In this document: positions 1-8,794 of the stretch, in pieces | How the letters are laid out: each line of letters begins with the position of its first letter | Position numbering within the stretch: position 1 is the first letter of the stretch | Assembly: GCF_900188095.1 (NCBI RefSeq) | Contig: NZ_FZOT01000006.1 | Coordinates: 124,001 to 188,000 of the forward strand | DNA from: Noviherbaspirillum humi | GTDB lineage: Bacteria > Pseudomonadota > Gammaproteobacteria > Burkholderiales > Burkholderiaceae_D | Length of the DNA stretch: 64,000 bases | Direction: 5' to 3' | Notes under the pieces: generated by a model | Database searches by the model: none | Told to the model about the DNA's origin: nothing | What the model saw: only the letters and a program-made list of their open reading frames with translations | Translations under genes and position numbers: made by a program

Positions 1-1667
1 AGTATTCGAAGCAGAAGCTCACTGGCGACATCGAGGCGCTGCGCTCCTTCTACCTGAACCGAGGCTATCTCGAGATGCAGGTGGAATCGACCCAAGTGTC
101 GATCACGCCCGACAAAAAAGACATCTACATCACCATCAACATCAACGAGGGCGAGAAATTCACCGTCGGCGACGTGAAGCTCGAAGGCGAAATGTTCGGC
201 CGCGAAGCCGAGTTGCGTTCGCTGCTTCAGTTGAAGCCGGGTGACGTGTATTCCGGCGAGAAGCTGGCCGATAGCGTCAAGAAGATTACCGAGCGCATGG
301 GCAACTTCGGCTACGCCTTCGCCAACGTCAACGCCAACCCGGAGATCAACCGGGAGAAGCGCGAGGTCGGCTTCACCGTGCTGGTCGACCCTGGCAAGCG
401 CGTCTATGTCCGCCGCATCAATATCGGCGGCAATACCAAGACCCGAGATGAAGTGATCCGCCGAGAATTCCGGCAGTTCGAGGATTCTTGGTACGACGGC
501 GAGAAGATCCGCCTGTCGCGCGACCGCGTCGACCGCCTCGGCTATTTCAAGGAAGTGTCGATCGACACGCCCGAAGTTACCGGCACCACCGACCAGGTCG
601 ACGTCAACATGACGGTGGCGGAAAAGCCGACAGGCAATATCCTGCTCGGTGCCGGCTTCTCCAGCAGCGAGAAGGTGACCCTGACCGGCTCCATTCAGCA
701 GGCCAATGCCTTCGGCAGCGGCAACACGGTCGGCGTCGATGTCAACACCAGCCGCCGCAACCGTACCATCGCCTTCAGCCAGGTAAACCCGTACTTCACC
801 GACGACGGCATCAGCCGCAGCTTCGAACTGTTCCTGCGTACCTCGCGTCCGCCTATCGTCAACACCGGCGATTATGTGGTTCGAACCACCGGCGGCAATG
901 TGAAGTTCGGCGTGCCGTTCTCCGAAGTCGATACCGTGTTCTTCGGCGTCGGCGTGGAGCGCACCCAGGTGGAAACCTATTTCGGCGTGCCCGGCTACAA
1001 CGACAGTCCCGAGCTTTACCGCCGCTACGTCGCCCAGTTCGGCGACGGCAGCACCGCGACCACCACCAGCTTCCCGCTCACCACCGCCTGGCAGCGCGAC
1101 AGTCGCGACAGCGCGCTGGTGCCGACCCGCGGCCGCTATCAGCGCGCCAACCTGGAGGTGGCGCCATTCAGCGACCTGAAGTACTACCGCGCCATCTACC
1201 AGCACCAGTACTTCCTGCCGATCGGCCGCACCGTTACCCTGGCGCTCAACGGCGAGTTCGACTACGGCAAGGGCCTCGGCGGCCGGCCTTACCCGATCTT
1301 CAAGAACTTCTACGCTGGCGGCATCGGCTCGGTGCGCGGCTTTGAGGGTTCCTCGCTCGGCCCGCGCGCCGCCAATGGCGACCCGCTCGGCGGCAGCACC
1401 CGTCTCATCTTCAATGCCGAATTGCAGTTCCCGTTCCCCGGCTCGGGCAACGACCGTACCCTGCGCTGGTTTACCTTCCTGGACGGCGGCAATGTCTTCG
1501 CCGAAGGCCAGAAACTCGAGACATCGGCCCTGCGCTACGGCGCAGGCCTCGGCATCAGCTGGGTATCGCCTATCGGCCCGCTCAAGCTGAGCGTCGGCAG
1601 CCCGCTCAACGCCAAGACGGGCGACCGGACGCAGCGCTTCCAGTTCCAGCTGGGAACAGGCTTTTGA
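1..1667 (+). CDS. bamA: Outer membrane protein assembly factor BamA (5'-truncated)
   Basis: C-terminal ~554 residues of BamA, the Omp85 insertase that folds beta-barrel proteins into the outer membrane. The reading frame is open from base 3 and continues upstream of the window, so the first methionine inside it (base 75) is not the start. Visible: the end of one POTRA domain, two further POTRA repeats to about residue 180, then the Omp85 barrel. The barrel carries the lid-lock motif VRGF (in [14 protein letters not shown]) and ends in a Phe-terminated beta-signal (FQFQLGTGF). Full BamA is usually 760-800 residues, so about 220 are missing. skp follows 47 bases later, the classic order. Identification is firm. 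Confidence 0.95.
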   Translation, partial: YSKQKLTGDIEALRSFYLNRGYLEMQVESTQVSITPDKKDIYITININEGEKFTVGDVKLEGEMFGREAELRSLLQLKPGDVYSGEKLADSVKKITERMGNFGYAFANVNANPEINREKREVGFTVLVDPGKRVYVRRINIGGNTKTRDEVIRREFRQFEDSWYDGEKIRLSRDRVDRLGYFKEVSIDTPEVTGTTDQVDVNMTVAEKPTGNILLGAGFSSSEKVTLTGSIQQANAFGSGNTVGVDVNTSRRNRTIAFSQVNPYFTDDGISRSFELFLRTSRPPIVNTGDYVVRTTGGNVKFGVPFSEVDTVFFGVGVERTQVETYFGVPGYNDSPELYRRYVAQFGDGSTATTTSFPLTTAWQRDSRDSALVPTRGRYQRANLEVAPFSDLKYYRAIYQHQYFLPIGRTVTLALNGEFDYGKGLGGRPYPIFKNFYAGGIGSVRGFEGSSLGPRAANGDPLGGSTRLIFNAELQFPFPGSGNDRTLRWFTFLDGGNVFAEGQKLETSALRYGAGLGISWVSPIGPLKLSVGSPLNAKTGDRTQRFQFQLGTGF

Positions 1668-1714
1668 CCGGTAGTGGCATAATCCCTCTTTTGTATGTAT
1701 TGCGGAGAACGACT

Positions 1715-2233
1715 TTGAAGTCCCTATCGAAATCCCTGATGGCCTGCAGCAGCGCGCTCGCGCTGGGTACGCTTATGCTCGCGTCGGGCGGCGTGCAGGC
1801 TCAGGAATCCAAGATCGGTTTCGTCAGCACCGAGCGGATCTTCCGCGAAGCTGCGCCCGCCAAGACCGCTCAGACCAAGATCGAGCAGGAATTCTCTCGC
1901 CGCGACAAGGAGCTGCAGGACATGGCAGCCCGCATCAAATCCATGTCCGACAAGCTGGACAAGGACGCCGCCGTTCTCTCCGAGTCGGATCGCGCCAAGC
2001 GCCAGCGCGAACTGGCCGAGCTCGACAAGGATTTCCAGCGCAAGCAGCGCGAGTTCCGCGAAGACCTGAATCAACGCCGCAACGAGGAACTGGCGATCGT
2101 GCTGGAGCGGACCAACAAGGTGATCAAGCAGATCGCGGAAACCGAAAAGTACGACATCGTGTTCCAGGAAGCCGTCTACGCCAGTCCGCGCATAGACATC
2201 ACCGACAAAGTGCTCAAAGCGCTGAACAAGTAA
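1715..2233 (+). CDS. skp: Periplasmic chaperone Skp/OmpH
   Basis: 172-residue Skp-family chaperone that holds unfolded outer-membrane proteins in the periplasm and delivers them to BamA. I place the start at TTG 1715, because GGAGAA (1704-1709) sits 5 bases upstream and the resulting N-terminus (MKSLSKSL, hydrophobic stretch, VQAQ) is a clean signal peptide. The in-frame ATG at 1664 would add 17 residues that do not fit a signal peptide. The mature part is a charged coiled coil (about residues 35-135) between two short strand regions (KIGFVSTERIF and YDIVFQEAVYAS), as in the OmpH family. It lies between bamA and lpxD as in most proteobacteria. Confidence 0.93.
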   Translation: MKSLSKSLMACSSALALGTLMLASGGVQAQESKIGFVSTERIFREAAPAKTAQTKIEQEFSRRDKELQDMAARIKSMSDKLDKDAAVLSESDRAKRQRELAELDKDFQRKQREFREDLNQRRNEELAIVLERTNKVIKQIAETEKYDIVFQEAVYASPRIDITDKVLKALNK

Positions 2234-2246
2234 GTCCAAGGCCATC

Positions 2247-3314
2247 ATGAGCACTCGGCTGGGAAAATTGGTCGAACGCTTGGGAGGCCAGCTTGGCGGC
2301 GATGCGGAGGTCGAAGTCACCGGCATCGCGCCCATCGACAGCGCCGGCGCGTCGGAGGTCACCTTCCTCTCCAACCCTAAGCTGCGCGCCAAGGCGGCGG
2401 AATCTGGCGCCGCCGCGCTGATCCTGTCGCCCGCGGACGATGCCGCCATCGGCGCCCAGTTTCGCGGCGCCCGCATCGTCACCGACAATCCCTACGTTTA
2501 TTTCGCCCGCGCGGCGCAATTCTTTGCCGACCTGAACGCCATTCCTCCCACGCTAGGCATTCATCCGTCGGCCTGGGTGGATCCGGCGGCCACCGTCGCA
2601 CCCGGCGCCAGCGTCGGTCCCCATGCCACCATCGAGGCTGGCGCGGTCATCGGCGAAGGTGCCGTCATCGGCGCCAACTGCTTCGTGGGGCGCGATGCCC
2701 GCGTTGGCGCCCATACTCGCTTGAACGCCAATGTCAGCTTTCATGCCGGTTGCATCATCGGCGAGCGCGGCATCATCCACTCCGGCGCAGTTATCGGTGC
2801 CGACGGCTTCGGCTTCGCCCAGGAAAACCGTCAGTGGGTCAAAATTCCGCAGACGGGCAGGGTGGTGATTGCCGACGACGTGGAGATCGGCGCCAACACC
2901 ACCGTCGATCGCGGCGCGCTGGCGGACACCGTGATCGAGGAAGGCGTCAAGCTCGACAACCAGATCCAAATCGGCCATAACTGCCGCATCGGCGCCCATA
3001 CTGCCATGGCCGGCTGCGTCGGCGTGGCCGGCAGCGCCATCATCGGCAAGTACTGCACCTTCGGCGGCGCCGCCATGGTACTCGGCCACCTGACCATCGC
3101 CGACAACGTGCATATTTCCTCCGGCAGCATGGTGTCGCGCTCCATCCATGAATCGGGCCACTACACCGGCTTCTATCCGCTGGCCAAGAACAGCGACTGG
3201 GAAAAGTCCGCCGTCATCGTGCGCAACCTCGCCGGCATGCGGGAAAAGCTCCGCGAACTTGAAAAAACCATCAAACAGCTGACCGAAAGCAAGAATGAAG
3301 AGCCTGGACATTAA
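2247..3314 (+). CDS. lpxD: UDP-3-O-acylglucosamine N-acyltransferase LpxD
   Basis: 355 residues, usual for LpxD, which adds the second (N-linked) hydroxyacyl chain to UDP-3-O-acylglucosamine in lipid A synthesis. Residues ~1-100 form the uridine-binding N-terminal domain. Residues ~105-310 are left-handed beta-helix hexapeptide repeats (for example [12 protein letters not shown]), and the tail is a short helical C-terminus rich in Lys/Glu. The expected catalytic His falls in the segment [13 protein letters not shown]. The start has weak ribosome-binding signal but matches family length. The 3' end overlaps fabZ by 20 bases, suggesting coupled translation in the envelope operon. Confidence 0.95.
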   Translation: MSTRLGKLVERLGGQLGGDAEVEVTGIAPIDSAGASEVTFLSNPKLRAKAAESGAAALILSPADDAAIGAQFRGARIVTDNPYVYFARAAQFFADLNAIPPTLGIHPSAWVDPAATVAPGASVGPHATIEAGAVIGEGAVIGANCFVGRDARVGAHTRLNANVSFHAGCIIGERGIIHSGAVIGADGFGFAQENRQWVKIPQTGRVVIADDVEIGANTTVDRGALADTVIEEGVKLDNQIQIGHNCRIGAHTAMAGCVGVAGSAIIGKYCTFGGAAMVLGHLTIADNVHISSGSMVSRSIHESGHYTGFYPLAKNSDWEKSAVIVRNLAGMREKLRELEKTIKQLTESKNEEPGH

Positions 3315-3765
3315 CCAAATCAAACAGTACCTGCCGCATCGCTATCCCTTGCTGCTGGTCGACCGCGTCCTCGACTGGGAATCGGGCAAATCGATTACCG
3401 CCATCAAGAACGTCACCGTGAATGAAGAATTCTTCAACGGCCATTTTCCGCACAAGCCGGTGATGCCGGGTGTGCTGATGATCGAAGCGCTCGCCCAGAC
3501 TGCTGCGCTGCTGTCCTTCCTCACCATGGGCACCAAGCCGGACGACAGCAGCGTGGTGTATTTCGTCGGTATCGACGGCGCCCGCTTCAAGCGCCCGGTT
3601 GAACCGGGCGACCAGCTGCGCATGGAGGTGGAAATCCTGCGCACCGCGCGCGGCATCTGGAAATACAAGGCGCAGGCAACGGTGGACGGCCAGCTGGCCG
3701 TGGAAGCCGAGCTGATGTGCACCATGCGCAGCGCACACGACGCAAGCCAGCCGGCGGGGCAGTAA
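3295..3765 (+). CDS. fabZ: 3-hydroxyacyl-[acyl-carrier-protein] dehydratase FabZ
   Basis: 156-residue hot-dog-fold dehydratase that removes water from 3-hydroxyacyl-ACP in fatty acid elongation, competing with LpxA/LpxD for hydroxyacyl-ACP. The signature [11 protein letters not shown] with catalytic His50, followed by Glu64 in MIEALAQ, is intact. Length is typical. It starts inside the end of lpxD and its stop shares a base with the lpxA start (TAATG), so the three lipid genes are tightly coupled. Its position between lpxD and lpxA is the standard proteobacterial order. Confidence 0.96.
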   Translation: MKSLDINQIKQYLPHRYPLLLVDRVLDWESGKSITAIKNVTVNEEFFNGHFPHKPVMPGVLMIEALAQTAALLSFLTMGTKPDDSSVVYFVGIDGARFKRPVEPGDQLRMEVEILRTARGIWKYKAQATVDGQLAVEAELMCTMRSAHDASQPAGQ

Positions 3766-4553
3766 TGACGAAGATTCACCCGACGGCGATTGTCGATCCG
3801 AAGGCCCAGATCGATGCGTCGGTCGAGATCGGCGCCTATTCGGTGATCGGCCCGAACGTGGTCATCGGCGCCCGCACGGTGATCGGCCCGCACGTGGTGA
3901 TCGACGGCCATACTACCATCGGCTGCGACAACCGATTTTTCCAGTTCTCGTCCATCGGCGGCGCACCGCAGGACAAGAAGTACGCCGGGGAACCAACCCG
4001 GCTGGAAATCGGCGATCGCAACCTGGTTCGCGAATTTTGCACGTTCAACGTCGGCACGGTGCAGGACGTCGGCGTGACTCGCCTCGGCAACGACAATTGG
4101 ATCATGGCCTATGTCCATCTGGCGCACGACTGCCAGGTCGGCAACCACACCATCTTCGCCAACAACGCGCAGCTGGCGGGCCATGTGGAAGTCGGTGACT
4201 GGGTTATCCTCGGCGGCTTCTCCAACGTGCATCAGTTCTGCAAGATCGGCCCGCACGCCATGCTCGGCATGAGCACCAGCCTGACCCAGGACGTTCCTCC
4301 CTTCGTCATCCTGAACGGCAATCCGGCGGCGGCCCACGGCGTGAATACCGAGGGCTTGAAGCGCCGCGGCTTCAGCCGCGAGCACATCGGGACGATCCGC
4401 AATGCCTACAAGCTGATCTACAAATCCGGCCTGACGCTGGAAGAGGCGAAGCAGGCGCTGGCAGCGGAGGAGGGCAAGGTCGCTGACGGCGCAGACAGCT
4501 TGAAGCTGATGCGGGAATTCCTGGAAACCACCACTCGTGGCATCGTCCGCTGA
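3765..4553 (+). CDS. lpxA: UDP-N-acetylglucosamine O-acyltransferase LpxA
   Basis: 262-residue acyltransferase that starts lipid A synthesis by moving 3-hydroxyacyl from ACP to the 3-OH of UDP-GlcNAc. Start chosen at ATG 3765, overlapping the fabZ stop by one base; an upstream in-frame ATG (3717) lies inside fabZ and adds non-homologous sequence. N-terminal hexapeptide beta-helix ([20 protein letters not shown] onward) runs to about residue 190, with the catalytic-His segment [12 protein letters not shown]-terminal helical domain (residues ~195-262) includes the GLKRRGFS segment typical of LpxA. lpxB begins 17 bases before its stop. Confidence 0.96.
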   Translation: MTKIHPTAIVDPKAQIDASVEIGAYSVIGPNVVIGARTVIGPHVVIDGHTTIGCDNRFFQFSSIGGAPQDKKYAGEPTRLEIGDRNLVREFCTFNVGTVQDVGVTRLGNDNWIMAYVHLAHDCQVGNHTIFANNAQLAGHVEVGDWVILGGFSNVHQFCKIGPHAMLGMSTSLTQDVPPFVILNGNPAAAHGVNTEGLKRRGFSREHIGTIRNAYKLIYKSGLTLEEAKQALAAEEGKVADGADSLKLMREFLETTTRGIVR

Positions 4554-5694
4554 CCTGAAGATCGCCATGGTTGCCGGCGAATCGTCAGGCGACCTGCTGG
4601 CCAGCCGTCTGCTCTCCGGGCTGCGTCCACGGCTGCCGGAAGCCGAGTTCTATGGCATCGGCGGCGCGCGCATGGCGCAGTACGGGTTCAACAGCTTGTG
4701 GCCGATGGAAAAGCTGTCTGTGCGCGGCCTGTTCGAGGTACTCGCCCATTACCGGGAAATCAAGGGCATCCAGAACAGCCTGCGCGACCGCCTGCTGGCC
4801 GACCGTCCCGCTGCGTTTATCGGCGTGGATGCGCCGGACTTCAACTTCGGACTCGAAGCGCAACTGCGTCCGGCCGGCATTCCGACCATGCACTTCATCA
4901 GCCCCTCGATCTGGGCTTGGCGCGGCGGCCGCATCAAGAAGATTGCGAAAGCCGTTTCCCACATGCTGGTGGTGTTTCCCTTCGAGGAAGATATCTATCG
5001 CCAAGCAGGCATTCCGGTGACCTATGTCGGCTATCCGCTGGCCGAGGTGATTCCGATGGCGCCGGACGTGGCGGCGGCGCGGCAATCGCTCGGCCTTTCC
5101 GCCGAGGCCAAAATCCTGACGGTGATGCCGGGCAGCCGCATGTCGGAGTTGAAGTACAACAGCGTTGCCTTCGTTCAGGCGGCGCAGCTGCTTTTGCAGC
5201 GCGAGCCGGATCTGCATGTCATCATTGCGATGGCAGGCAGCCGCCAGCGTGCCTATTTCGAATCGCTGCTGAATGAGGCCGGCTTGAAGGATGTCCGCAT
5301 CCAGATCATCGACGGCAATTCCCATACGGCTATCGCCGCCGCCGACGCGGTGCTGGTGGCGTCAGGCACGGCGACGCTGGAGGTGGCGCTGTTCAAGAAG
5401 CCGATGGTCATCGGCTACAAGATGATGCGGGCATCCTGGGCGGTGCTGCGCCACATGGGCTACCAGCCCTGGGTCGGCCTGCCGAATATACTTGCCCGGG
5501 AATTCCTGGTTCCGGAACTGTTGCAGGACGCCGCCACGCCGCAACGCCTGGCCCATGCCGTCTGGACGCAGCTGACGGATGAAAATCTGCGCCGCACGCT
5601 GCAACAACGCTTCACCGAGATGCATCAAAGCCTGTTGCGGGACACCGCCCGCGCCAGCGCCGAGGCGGTCCTGAAGCTGATAGGAAGAACATGA
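4537..5694 (+). CDS. lpxB: Lipid-A-disaccharide synthase LpxB
   Basis: 385-residue family GT19 glycosyltransferase that joins UDP-diacylglucosamine and lipid X into the tetraacyl disaccharide of lipid A at the inner membrane. The start is GTG 4537, overlapping lpxA by 17 bases; it places the family N-terminal motif [10 protein letters not shown] at residues ~10-19. Other family features: [10 protein letters not shown], the MPGSR segment near residue 200, and [11 protein letters not shown] near the C-terminal UDP-binding site. rnhB starts on the ATGA overlap with its stop, again indicating one transcript. Confidence 0.95.
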   Translation: MASSADLKIAMVAGESSGDLLASRLLSGLRPRLPEAEFYGIGGARMAQYGFNSLWPMEKLSVRGLFEVLAHYREIKGIQNSLRDRLLADRPAAFIGVDAPDFNFGLEAQLRPAGIPTMHFISPSIWAWRGGRIKKIAKAVSHMLVVFPFEEDIYRQAGIPVTYVGYPLAEVIPMAPDVAAARQSLGLSAEAKILTVMPGSRMSELKYNSVAFVQAAQLLLQREPDLHVIIAMAGSRQRAYFESLLNEAGLKDVRIQIIDGNSHTAIAAADAVLVASGTATLEVALFKKPMVIGYKMMRASWAVLRHMGYQPWVGLPNILAREFLVPELLQDAATPQRLAHAVWTQLTDENLRRTLQQRFTEMHQSLLRDTARASAEAVLKLIGRT

Positions 5695-6338
5695 GCCGGA
5701 ACCAGTCCCCGCTAATCTTCGCCGACCTGTCGCAGGAAACCGTCTGCGGCGTGGACGAAGCCGGGCGCGGTCCGCTGGCCGGTCCGGTGTTCGCCGCCGC
5801 GGTGATCCTCGATCCGAGCCGGCCGATAGAAGGGTTGCGGGACTCGAAGAAGCTGAGCGAGGCCAAGCGGGATTCGCTGGCCGGGCTGATCAAGGAGCGG
5901 GCCCTGGCCTGGGCCATCGCCCATGCAACGGAAAGCGAAATCGACGAACTCAACATCCTGCATGCCAGCATGCTGGCCATGCGCCGGGCGGTCGAAGGAC
6001 TGCGCCTGCAGCCGACCCTGGCGCTGATCGACGGCAACCGCTGTCCCGTGATGTCGGTTCGGGCCGAAGCCATCGTCAAGGGGGACGATCTGGTGCCCGC
6101 CATTTCAGCGGCATCCATCCTGGCCAAGACCGCACGCGACGCGGTGCTGAAGCAGTTGCATACCGCCTATCCGCATTACGGCTTTGACCAGCACAAGGGC
6201 TATCCCACCGCGCTGCACCTGGAGCGGCTGCGCCTTCACGGCGTGTCGCCGGCGCATCGGCGCTCTTACGCACCGGTGCGAGCCGCGCTCGAGGCGGCCG
6301 GAGGGGCATTCGAACCGATTCACACCATCACCCCATGA
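5691..6338 (+). CDS. rnhB: Ribonuclease HII
   Basis: 215-residue type 2 RNase H that cleaves RNA in RNA-DNA hybrids and starts removal of misincorporated ribonucleotides. The metal-binding motif [11 protein letters not shown] is present with Asp22 and Glu23, and a later catalytic Asp falls in [22 protein letters not shown] and HKGYPT are family signatures. Overlaps lpxB by 4 bases and the next methylase gene by 4 bases. lpxB-rnhB linkage is widespread in proteobacteria and supports co-transcription rather than shared function. Confidence 0.95.
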   Translation: MSRNQSPLIFADLSQETVCGVDEAGRGPLAGPVFAAAVILDPSRPIEGLRDSKKLSEAKRDSLAGLIKERALAWAIAHATESEIDELNILHASMLAMRRAVEGLRLQPTLALIDGNRCPVMSVRAEAIVKGDDLVPAISAASILAKTARDAVLKQLHTAYPHYGFDQHKGYPTALHLERLRLHGVSPAHRRSYAPVRAALEAAGGAFEPIHTITP

Positions 6339-7126
6339 AGCAGATCACCTCGCGCGACAATCCGCTCTACAAGGAGTTGAAGCAGCTCGCCGCCAGCTCG
6401 CAGGCCCGCCGCCGCGCCGGACGCACGCTGCTCGAAGGCATCCATTTATGCGAGGTGTACCTTCGCAACGCGGGCAAGCCGGTGGTGGCGGTGGCGAGCG
6501 AAAGCACGCTCGCTCATCCGGAAGCGGCGCCCTTGATCGCCGAATGCGAAGCGACCAACGCCCGCTGCGTGACCCTGCCGGATGCGCTGTTTGGCGCCCT
6601 CAGCCAAGTGGAAAACGGCATTGGCCTGATCTTCGTGATCGATACACCGCGCGAGACCGCGCCGGGCGTGCTGAACGAAAGCACGGTGCTACTGGATAAC
6701 CTGCAGGATCCGGGCAACCTAGGCTCCATCCTGAGAAGCGCTGCGGCAGCGGGTATTCGTCGCGTCTGCTGCGGAAAGGGGACGGTGTTCGCCTGGTCGC
6801 CCAAGGTGCTGCGCTCCGCGATGGGGGCGCACTTCCTGCTGCACATCCACGAAAACCTCGATTTGCGAGAGATGGTACGGGAGGCCAAGGTGCCTGTTCT
6901 AGCCACCAGTTCCCATGCGGATGCGTCTATTTACGACGCCGACCTTGCTCAGCCGGTGGCTTGGCTGTTCGGCAATGAAGGCCAGGGAGTTTCGCCAGGC
7001 TTGCTGGAACTGGCCACCATGAAGGTGGCAATCCCTCAGGCAGGCGACATCGAATCGCTCAACGTGGCTGCCAGCGCTGCGGTCTGCTTTTTCGAGCAGA
7101 GCCGGCAATTATTGCAAAAAGCCTAG
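6335..7126 (+). CDS. TrmH/SpoU-family RNA methyltransferase
   Basis: 263-residue SPOUT methyltransferase, expected to 2'-O-methylate a ribose in rRNA or tRNA using S-adenosylmethionine. An N-terminal substrate-binding domain (residues ~1-100, with [16 protein letters not shown]) precedes the knotted SpoU domain. Motifs: [20 protein letters not shown] (motif 1), [11 protein letters not shown] (motif 2) and [17 protein letters not shown] (motif 3), all intact. It ends the lpx operon and overlaps rnhB by 4 bases. The exact target nucleotide cannot be told from sequence, so no specific symbol is given. Its stop shares CTAG with the stop of the opposing gene. Confidence 0.9.
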   Translation: MKQITSRDNPLYKELKQLAASSQARRRAGRTLLEGIHLCEVYLRNAGKPVVAVASESTLAHPEAAPLIAECEATNARCVTLPDALFGALSQVENGIGLIFVIDTPRETAPGVLNESTVLLDNLQDPGNLGSILRSAAAAGIRRVCCGKGTVFAWSPKVLRSAMGAHFLLHIHENLDLREMVREAKVPVLATSSHADASIYDADLAQPVAWLFGNEGQGVSPGLLELATMKVAIPQAGDIESLNVAASAAVCFFEQSRQLLQKA

Positions 7127-7479
7127 GCGGAAACCGGCTGCCGCTCGTACCGGACGTATACCAAACCCGGCGCGATGCAACGCTGATCGGCACGCAGGAC
7201 GGCGCTTGGGCGGGCGGGGAGCACATGGTCGAACTGGTAACACTCGCCATTGATCACCGCGTATCGGTAGATCGGCGCGTCACCCAGAATGCCGATCTGC
7301 TCCTCCAGATCCGTCGCCTGAACGAAAGCAGGCGCTTCCGCCCAATTACTTCGCAGGTTTCTGCCAGCAGGGCCGGAAGCCTGTATCTCGGATTCTATCC
7401 TTCCCAAGCCATCCTTCATTGCCCACAGCAGCACCAGCATGGCTGCCCATAAAATCAGCTCGATCCACAACAAGTCCAT
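7123..7479 (-). CDS. Membrane-anchored hypothetical protein
   Basis: 118 residues, not recognised. I start at the ATG ending at 7479 because GGAG lies about 7 bases upstream and the protein then opens with one hydrophobic helix (MDLLWIELILWAAMLVLLWA); longer in-frame starts add 32 residues of non-hydrophobic sequence. The rest is a soluble ~95-residue domain with two Cys residues (one in NGECYQFD, one in DQRCIAPG) and no known motif. It would be a single-pass inner-membrane protein. The gene is convergent with the methylase gene, and the two stop codons overlap at CTAG. A GTAAG direct repeat lies in its promoter region. Confidence 0.6.
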   Translation of the reverse strand: MDLLWIELILWAAMLVLLWAMKDGLGRIESEIQASGPAGRNLRSNWAEAPAFVQATDLEEQIGILGDAPIYRYAVINGECYQFDHVLPARPSAVLRADQRCIAPGLVYVRYERQPVSA

Positions 7480-7532
7480 GTCAACACTCCAGAATTGCCT
7501 TCTGACACCATGTCGGTGAAAGAATTCTCGGC

Positions 7533-7548
7533 GTAAGAATTCTGTAAG
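7533..7548. promoter_or_regulatory. Candidate response-regulator direct repeat (GTAAG x2)
   Basis: Two GTAAG copies at 7533-7537 and 7544-7548, 11 bases apart, so on the same DNA face. They lie 54-69 bases upstream of the start of the small membrane protein gene (7479, minus strand). OmpR-type regulators bind such short direct repeats, but no regulator is assigned. The half-site resembles the TGTAAG repeats before the MFS gene near 39400. Confidence 0.3.
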
Positions 7549-7656
7549 GTTGTAGCAAAATTTTTGCCACCGCATGCTGCATCTGCATGAGCGGGGCGGA
7601 CTTGTGATCAGTACAGGATGATCAAGCAGTCATGAGCCTGCGGGAATGCGACTTTG

Positions 7657-8505
7657 TCAGCTGATGCGCGAGTTCAACCGGATTTCCTGGAGGATCATGG
7701 CTGCAATTTCTTCAATCGACTTTGTAGTCGAGGACAGCCAGCGGATGCCTTCGCGGCGCATCATCTTCTCCGCCTCGTTCACCTCATAGCGGCAATTCTC
7801 GATGGCGGCGTATTTGCTGCCGGGGCGGCGCTCGTTGCGAACTTCCGCCAGCCGGTCAGGCGCGATGGACAGGCCGAAGATCTTGCGGCGGAAGGGCAGC
7901 AGGCCGCTGGGCAGCTTGCCGCGCTCGAAATCCTCCGGAATCAGCGGATAGTTGGCGGCCTTGATGCCGTACTGCATTGCGAGATACAGGCTGGTCGGCG
8001 TCTTGCCGGAGCGGGATACGCCGACCAGGATGACATCTGCCGCTTCCAGATTCTGGTGCGACTGGCCATCGTCATGGGCCAGAGAGAAATTGATCGCCTC
8101 GATTCGGTTCTTGTAATCCTCGGAATCAGCGATGTTGTGGCTTCGGCCGATGGTATGGGTCGACTTCACGCCTAGTTCCTGTTCCAGCGGTTCGACGAAG
8201 GTCTGGATCAGGTCCATGTGCAGGCCGTCGGCCTGGCGGATGATCTGCGACAGCTCGCTCTTGACCAGGGTGGAGAACACGATCGGGCGATTGCCATCCT
8301 TGCGGCAGGCTTCGTTGATCTCCATCACCGCGTCGTGCGCTTTTTCCACGGTGTCGATGAAGGGCATCCGGATCTGCTTGAAACGCAGTTCGAATTGGCT
8401 CAGCAAGGAGTGGCCGAAGGTTTCCGCAGTTATGCCAGTGCCGTCCGAGACGAAGAAGACGGTGCGTTGAGCCACGGGAAAAGAATGCAGGGATAGGTCT
8501 GGCAT
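7657..8505 (-). CDS. ppsR: PEP synthase regulatory kinase/pyrophosphorylase PpsR
   Basis: 282-residue DUF299 protein. The family both inactivates PEP synthase by ADP-dependent threonine phosphorylation and reactivates it by phosphorolysis. Family features: the N-terminal [20 protein letters not shown], the P-loop-like [15 protein letters not shown] near residue 160, and the [10 protein letters not shown] segment. Length is typical. It is divergent from ppsA, its target, across a 289-base spacer that carries an inverted repeat. Pairing of regulator and enzyme makes the assignment secure. Confidence 0.93.
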   Translation of the reverse strand: MPDLSLHSFPVAQRTVFFVSDGTGITAETFGHSLLSQFELRFKQIRMPFIDTVEKAHDAVMEINEACRKDGNRPIVFSTLVKSELSQIIRQADGLHMDLIQTFVEPLEQELGVKSTHTIGRSHNIADSEDYKNRIEAINFSLAHDDGQSHQNLEAADVILVGVSRSGKTPTSLYLAMQYGIKAANYPLIPEDFERGKLPSGLLPFRRKIFGLSIAPDRLAEVRNERRPGSKYAAIENCRYEVNEAEKMMRREGIRWLSSTTKSIEEIAAMILQEIRLNSRIS

Positions 8506-8546
8506 AATGTGGATTAAATATAATGCAAGAAATTCACGGATGTTCA

Positions 8547-8565
8547 GCGCAAAGCCATTTTGCGC
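8547..8565. promoter_or_regulatory. Inverted repeat in the ppsR-ppsA divergent spacer
   Basis: Perfect 7-base arms GCGCAAA (8547-8553) and TTTGCGC (8559-8565) around a 5-base spacer. It lies 42 bases upstream of the ppsR start and immediately before a TAAAAT (8570-8575) that could be a -10 for ppsA. The position suits an operator acting on both genes. The binding protein is unknown. The rest of 8506-8794 shows nothing clear apart from an AT-rich patch next to ppsR. Confidence 0.4.
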
Positions 8566-8794
8566 ACTGTAAAATGCTTGGCAACAGATTACCAGACAAG
8601 ATGCTGCCTGGACCCGCCTTCCCGGAGTCGCCGGCGCTCGTGGCCGATGCCATCATCGGTTTGAGCTCATGCAAGCTCGCGCGGCGCGATTCGTTAAAAA
8701 TGGCTTGAGTCGACTCCGATTCGCCTGCCGGAAGCATAGCACCGACGGCGTCCTTGTCCGCGACAGATTTCTCATCATCAAACCAGGGGTAGTT

